NCBI GenBank assembly: GCA_018105865.1
Contig: CM030834.1
Coordinates: forward strand, 6,558,668-6,622,667
Direction of reading: 5' to 3'
Source: Metaphire vulgaris
Lineage: Eukaryota > Annelida > Clitellata > Crassiclitellata > Megascolecidae
DNA length: 64,000 nt
The first letter of the stretch is position 1. Each line of letters starts with the position of its first letter. Below the pieces are notes generated by a model that saw only the letters and a list, made by a program, of their open reading frames with translations, made no database searches and had not been told where the DNA came from. This document shows, one piece after another, positions 58,101 to 64,000 of the stretch. A program made the translations under genes and the position numbers.

Positions 58101-60260
58101 GTGCCACTCAAAAATAAAGTTTCCATTTGTCATCCTCTCACCCTTCAAAAGTGTTCATAATATCTAAAGAAACTCGCTGATAAATTTTGGGTGTTTTATT
58201 ATCATATTTACTGGTAGCTCAAGTCTGATAAAGTTTTACAATTCACGACAGTTCTCGATATAAGCAAATAATATTATCTTTAGCATCACAAACTAAGTTA
58301 TTGCAAAAATTCTTTACAACAAGATCAGCAATTGCTAACAGTTACATCAAGTTAATAATCAACAGTTCAACACAATCAGTTTATCACGAACACTGAACAA
58401 AGTGATTGGGTGTCATAATGTTAATCATTTGTCCGTAGGTGTTGATTTGCAGCAGCATCTGAAGTCAATGCAGGAAGGGTCGATTTTTTCATTTGGAAAG
58501 TCATGGCGGTGTTTCTTGACGACTTGCAACAAGAACTGTTTCTGCTCCTCTTGATTTGTCAGGACTCCATTGAAGCCTGAATCAAGGCCACTCCTGAACT
58601 GTCACTTTCCGTTGTCCCTTCATGTATCTGGGCCATTGGTCAGGAAATGTTGTGGTATAGCCCGCGCTGTGAACAGTTGTCTGGTGTGTTGTGAAACAAA
58701 GGCAGACAACTGCTTTTGAGATAGGGTGGGACGGAAGGCAATGTGTCGAGGATGAACTATTGTTTTGTTGTTAGCGCCATCACCACGGCTGATTTCATCT
58801 CAGCCGACACTTTTTAGTCAAAGAACGCTAAACTAAAATCAAGATTTCGCTTACATACCATAACAAGAGAGTGACTTCAGCACATTTATAACAGGTATAT
58901 TTTTTTAGCTCTCCAACTCACAGAGTAGCTGCTGATTATTCTGTGGAGCAGATACATGCACGTGTAAACCAGACCTTCAAATAGACCTTCAGTACAAAAG
59001 TGGTGAAATGGCCCCAGTTGACAGCTCACGTGCAATAATTCGGATCTGGGAGCAAAACAGGAAAATCTGTAGACAGTTAAAGATCAGTTTTGCCATCCAC
59101 CGAGCCCGGTGGAAATCTCTGGGAGCCTGAACATCTACGTCCGTACTGCACTCAGCTCCGAGAAATCAGCTGCAGAAGCTCACAATAGTCGTCTCTGGGC
59201 TGAAATTCTGTTAACTGCTGCTGAATGAATTAGTCAGCTCATGCCGAAATGAGCGAAAAACAGACGCGATGGAATCTACAGCCAGCCCACTTTCAAATTA
59301 TAGACCAGTTAATCGAACTCCAATTTTGACCAAATCTCTGAAACAACTTTATGTTTGGTCCACCAGATGGTCCCATCAGTGTATCAAATTGACACTATTA
59401 GTTACATGATGTGATACCTATGATCAGATACATGCCCAGCTTTTCTTAAAAGTATATAGCACCGGCTTGTATTGTTATAGTGTCAAAACACGCGAACTTA
59501 ATGCTGTCGGCGAGGTTCCATTCCTGAATGAGATTAAACACTGCAGTTGCCTCTGCTTGTCCGGTACCATTTGGTAATTTTGGCAACCAAACAACTTCAT
59601 TATTCCATCTCCAAACACCAGAACTGCAAGACGATCAACTACTTCTTTCTACATTAAAGCAGGCAACAGTTTTTCCATCCCTGTTCACTACTAGTGAACA
59701 GTTTGGATCAAAGGCTGCTGGAATCTCTTTTTGCTATTTCGCGAGAGATCTGCTTCTTCTGATTGATCCCTTATTAATTGCTATGGCTAAAGGGTTCTTC
59801 CAAGTGACTGCTGCTGTGCTGCTGCTGCAGCAATGATGTAAGCTGCATTCCTGTCGCTGACTTTAGTTCTGTAGTGCAACTGCTAAACCTGGACAGATGA
59901 CGTTGATAGGCCTTTTCGTTTCAGTTGACCAGAGTCTGTGGACTCTGTGGCATATTGATTCAACATCCAAATTGTTGTCGTTAGTGGTTCCAGTCTCACT
60001 GCTATTGTTTTCCTTTCGGCTCGTTCCATCCGTTCAGCCTCCTTTGCCTTTCGTGTTCCTTTTTCCAATAGTCGTTTTCATATTATGGAGATAAATGTAA
60101 AATTGTACATGCGACAATATTTTTGTCCATTGAGCTACCAGAAGATATTAAAATATCAGAATGAAACTTGGCAGAGTTATCATGTATCATAAAAGGAACA
60201 AAATGAAGGGTGAGACATGGAAAATATTTCAAAATTTTTTGGCCATTACACTGAGTGGCA

Positions 60261-60264
<4 letters not shown>
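58098..60264 (-). mobile_element. 2.2-kb inverted-repeat transposon with decayed transposase
   Basis: GTGCCACTCA at 58101-58110 is opposed by its reverse complement at 60252-60261. A second inverted match TCTCACCCTTCA (58136-58147 / 60204-60215) lies inside. Both ends abut (TA)n, so the target is probably TA or TTA. Minus-strand fragments read EAERMERAERKTIAVRLEPL (about 59970), TKVSDRNAAYIIAAAAA (about 59850) and NGTGQAEATAVFNLIQEWNL then ADSIKFACFDT (about 59500-59580). These resemble a transposase family with an SDRNA and an FDTT motif that I remember from invertebrate genomes but cannot name. Stops and frame breaks make it inactive. Confidence 0.6.
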
Positions 60265-60296
<32 letters not shown>

Positions 60297-60365
60297 GGAC
60301 TGACTAGGCCGTCGACACGACGAAACATTATTATAATCATTATATATATACGTATATATACGTGT

Positions 60366-60424
<59 letters not shown>
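60264..60424. repeat. (AT)n microsatellites
   Basis: Two AT tracts (60264-60292, 60368-60424) separated by about 75 bp. Confidence 0.95.
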
Positions 60425-61390
60425 ACAGAGAAATGCGCGATTGGGAGAGAGCGGCTAAAGGTCCCATCGTCTAGTCATGAATCAAAGACGAATTGCTGTA
60501 ATAGCGTTTCAATTTGACTGGTTTGATTAACTGGTGCTGCATTAGAGGAGGAGGAGGAGGAGGAGGAGGAGATGGTTTCATTAGAGAATACCTTCCATTC
60601 CACACTTTAACAAATGCTGCGAACATCAACCGGCTAAACGATTACATTTTTCTCTCAACTTAACGATTTCTGCTCAAGATTTCAGAAAACAGTTCAATTA
60701 CTATCTAAGACTTAATTTTTTAAACTTTCGATCCAATATATTGAAAATATAGTAGAATTATTTGAATATCTTGGTTCCTATATTTTGTAACTTATAATTA
60801 GTCAGTTGTTAGGTTTTTTAATTATATAAATTATTTATAATTATCAGTAAATTTTAAGAACCTTGTTTGGTTAATGAGTCGCCTAAGACTTTCACTCGGC
60901 TGACTGGAATTAACTTCGAAGCATTCACAATGGAACAAGCAACAGAGCCTGCATGTTTAAATGAAATCCCCGTCACGAAAATGACGACAATGATCTTTCA
61001 TAATTCACGGACATATTACAAAAACGCTATCATTGCTAAATGGAAATAGTAATTGAAGGTCAAATCAATTTGAAAAGTGAAGTCAGCCTCTGTGAACTGA
61101 CATTGAGGGATTCCAATCGATAGAAAGTATATTTAGAAATCTCCACTTACAGCCACTTAGACACTTAGCGTCATTACAAAAGCTAGAATGGAAATTTTAC
61201 CCGAATTTTGTGATTAGTTATCCTGTCGTGAAGATTTGTTTGCTTGGAGAAAGGATGGAGAAGTGAATAAATTGTCAATGGTAAGACAGCTGTTGCAGCA
61301 TCTTCGCCTTCATCTGCTCCAACGGATGTCGTCAGCTCCAAGGAAAATTAACGAAACTGCTGATTTGCATTTAGCTCCGCATTCAGTCCA

Positions 61391-61429
<39 letters not shown>

Positions 61430-62790
61430 GCCCTCGGTACTTCGTTCCCGAGGGACTTATCAAAACCAAGAAGACCTCTGTTTTCTTAGGGAGCTGAGTC
61501 GACGTTTAGCTCAACAATCCCGAGACAAATGGGAAGGCAGTTTCCTCTTCCAGCGTTTGTCAGTCACACTACAACGCTTCAACACAACCGCCTTCAGAGG
61601 ATCTTTTCCACACCTCCAACCGGACAACCGGACGAGAGTTAGCCGCACACAATTTCTATATGTCTCCGAACAATTTTTCACTCACACAAACACACACGTG
61701 TGTGTGCCATAAATCGCATGTTCTTTTTCTAAACATGAATTGTTTCTTCACTGTCTAAAATGTCTGAGGTGATGTCTCATCCGTCAGAATCTTAAGCGAG
61801 ATTTCTTTTTGATTTTATTGCAGCGAGAAGTCAAATTTCGTGGAGAGAACGTTAAACGTTCGCTAATCATGAATTTATTGATTGTTCATTAGGACCAAGA
61901 ACTTTCTACATGTAGCCTATGTAGAAGAAATTTTAAGCTTTTGGTAGACAATTAGAATAAATTATCAAAAATTAGTTTATCAGAATTTTAAAATCACAAA
62001 ATGTCTTAAAATCTTTAGGCACTAAATAAAAGAACTCTCCACTAAAAATCTTCCATTTTCTTTAAAAAGCTGAAGAATTTGGAATAATGAGATGTATTAT
62101 AGTTAATAAAAGCCAAGTGAAACACATTATGAAAATCGACTTGACAAGAGTCTCTTGAAATTCATCGTTTCACTGACTTTTTAATCGGCGTCGGCAATCA
62201 CTATAGGTCTTCATCCGAACAATTTAAATGGATCGAATCTACGGTCAACGTTTACTGTTAGAGTTTAGATGCTGGAGGCACCCCACCCATTCACTCTACC
62301 ATCAGCATCGATTCCTCCTCCTTTGGCGTCTCTTCCCCCAAATTGCTCCCCAGTTCCATCGCTGGAGTTCTTTTTCGCGAAGTTAATTCCGAGGCCATAA
62401 AATAATCCATCTGACCGACGCGTCGCTTTACACATAATGAAACGTTACTGCCACTAACTTCTTTTCAAGTTCTCCATTAAGATACACAATCAGAGACAGA
62501 CGCAGACGTAGAAGAAGAGAGACAAAGAGAGGGACGGTCAGAGGCAGTCAGCGTCGTCTTCGCACTCAATTATCACGTTTACTTGGATGCACAGACAACG
62601 AAATTGCATTAGCGGTGACCTTTGTGCAAAGGTCAAGTTTAGCTTCGTGTAAAGGCCATTAAGCAATCGTCCGCACTCGACTGACTCCAACGTGAATCTC
62701 ATATAATGCAATTAAATGTTAGATGTTGTTCATTGCCACTGAAATCTTGTAACTTGCTTCCTGAATGCATCACACTCAAACGCAATAATC
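60425..62790. other. mostly unannotated; one odd open frame
   Basis: A GGA tract is at 60548-60570 and (AT)n at 61396-61427. A plus-strand frame at 61430-61712 (FLRELSRRLAQQSRDKWEGS then FLFQRLSVTLQRFNTTAF) looks protein-like and could be a retroelement relic, but I do not recognise a family. Nothing else seen. Confidence 0.4.
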
Positions 62791-62819
62791 CAGTGTTTTA
62801 GTGCCCAGTAATTTATCAC

Positions 62820-63175
62820 TAAAAGCTTCTGGCATAAAAGAAAAATTGCTAAAAACCATAAGAAAGCAAGAGTTGGAATTTCTCGGACAACTAATAAGAA
62901 ATGATGGATTGGCAAATCTAGTCATATCAGGAAAAACAGAGGAGGAAAAGAGCAAGAGGAACACAAAGAACAAAGTATACGGACAGCCTAAGAGAAGCAA
63001 CAAGAACTAAAGACAACATCGAACTGATAAGGAAAGCCAGAAACAGAGAAGAGTGGATATCCATGGTCGCCAACATAGCAATACATAGCACATGAAGAAG
63101 AAGAAGAAGAAGAAGAAGAAGAAGAAGAAGAAGAAGAAGAAGAAGAAGAAGAAGAAGAAGAAGATGAAGAATAAG
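62820..63175 (+). mobile_element. LINE 3' end with (AAG)n tail
   Basis: Translates to LLKTIRKQELEFLGQLIRND, GLANLVISGK, then after frame changes NIELIRKARNREEWISMVAN, IAIHST and stop. This is the C-terminal tail typical of LINE polyproteins. An AAG repeat of about 25 units (63091-63166) forms the 3' tail. Confidence 0.7.
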
Positions 63176-64000
63176 AAGAATTTATCACTGCATCAGACCA
63201 TTGGAATTATTCCTTTCACTGAGACGGTCCTCTCTGTATAAGGTGTACAATTTGAAATGCGTTACTTCTGATTTTGCGTCTAATGTATTTGATGACGCTC
63301 ATGCAGTTAACGTTTGGCTATACAATTAATTGAATAGTTTTCTTCATCGTCATTCGAACGCAAATGCAGATTGGCAATTATTGTTATTCTGCGCATTTCG
63401 TCGTTAATCGCGACGTTTGAATATACGCCGTTGATTGTTCCATGCGCGAATGACAGATGATGCACTGAACGACAGACTGTTTTCATAAGACTGAAATCTA
63501 TGACACTGTTTTCTGCAATCGTAAAAGTGCTACAAAACAGCTCTAGGCCAAAGTTCAATCCGTTTTATTAGAGATATTTAAACGCTTTTGGAAACAACCA
63601 AGAATTTAACTAAGTATCCAAATTTACCCCTCCCAAGAAAAGGTAAATTTTTAAAATGCATGTGTTGGATAGGAGAGCGGGATGAATAGAAAGGGGAGAG
63701 TCATGATTCGACCAGTGTATACCGTACATGCATTTCCAAATAACAGAGAAATTCCTAGATAATAGGAAAGTATTAAGTTGAACATAACGATGATGTTACA
63801 ATGTTCGCGTTACAGCAATGCAGATGGAATAACACGATCTGCATTTGGTAGCCTTAAATAATGAAGATCATGCGTTTACAATATTGTGCGTTTCAAACAC
63901 ACATTTATATAGATAATTATGTATGAAGTGGTTAGCACCAGTGATGTTAGACCGACAGTCAAAAGGACGAGGATGACCAAGCCCCTAAGGACGAGGATAA
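63176..64000. other. no recognised feature
   Basis: No coding domain or bounded repeat was seen. The last bases (AAGGACGAGGAT twice, 63962-63998) are a short local repeat. Confidence 0.5.

Overview
The window is metazoan (animal) nuclear DNA. It has a multi-exon gene with long introns and GT-AG/GC-AG splice sites, several LINE-type retrotransposon remnants, many short inverted-repeat transposons (hAT-like with 8-bp target duplications), and abundant microsatellites. The species cannot be named from the sequence; a marine invertebrate is a reasonable guess. No bacterial-style operon, rRNA gene or CRISPR array was seen.

The one clear host gene is an EGFR/ErbB-family receptor tyrosine kinase on the minus strand. 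Nineteen coding exons were assembled by hand from 44308 (start codon) down to 97, where the gene leaves the left edge in the middle of the kinase catalytic loop. The phases of all junctions agree with one another, apart from one apparent 1-bp frameshift near the start of exon 2. In order the roughly 987 residues give: signal peptide, L1 domain (I), furin-like cysteine-rich domain (II), L2 domain (III), cysteine-rich domain IV, an additional cysteine-rich stretch, a transmembrane helix, a juxtamembrane segment, and the kinase N-lobe to HRDLAARN. The activation loop, C-lobe and tail lie outside the window.

The introns are full of mobile DNA. Intron 1 (32911-44220) holds a nearly complete but frameshifted CR1/L2-like LINE on the plus strand (about 36.1-39.4 kb). 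Intron 4 (15371-21039) holds a 5'-truncated relative on the minus strand (about 15.8-17.5 kb) and a nested palindromic element (17650-17883). Smaller LINE 3' ends, hAT-type MITEs and simple repeats fill much of the rest.

The region 44309-64000, upstream of the receptor gene, has no host gene that I can support. It contains microsatellites, MITEs (46.4, 47.35, 48.7 and 57.2 kb), a tRNA-derived SINE candidate (49.2 kb), a 16-bp minisatellite (52.7-53.0 kb), a 2.2-kb inverted-repeat transposon with a decayed transposase (58.1-60.26 kb) and a LINE 3' end (62.8-63.2 kb).

Points most worth a second look: the apparent 1-bp homopolymer frameshift in receptor exon 2; three GC-AG introns in one gene; the extra extracellular cysteine-rich block; a serine at the position of human EGFR Cys797; the nested palindrome at 17.65 kb; and MITE families with intact target duplications.
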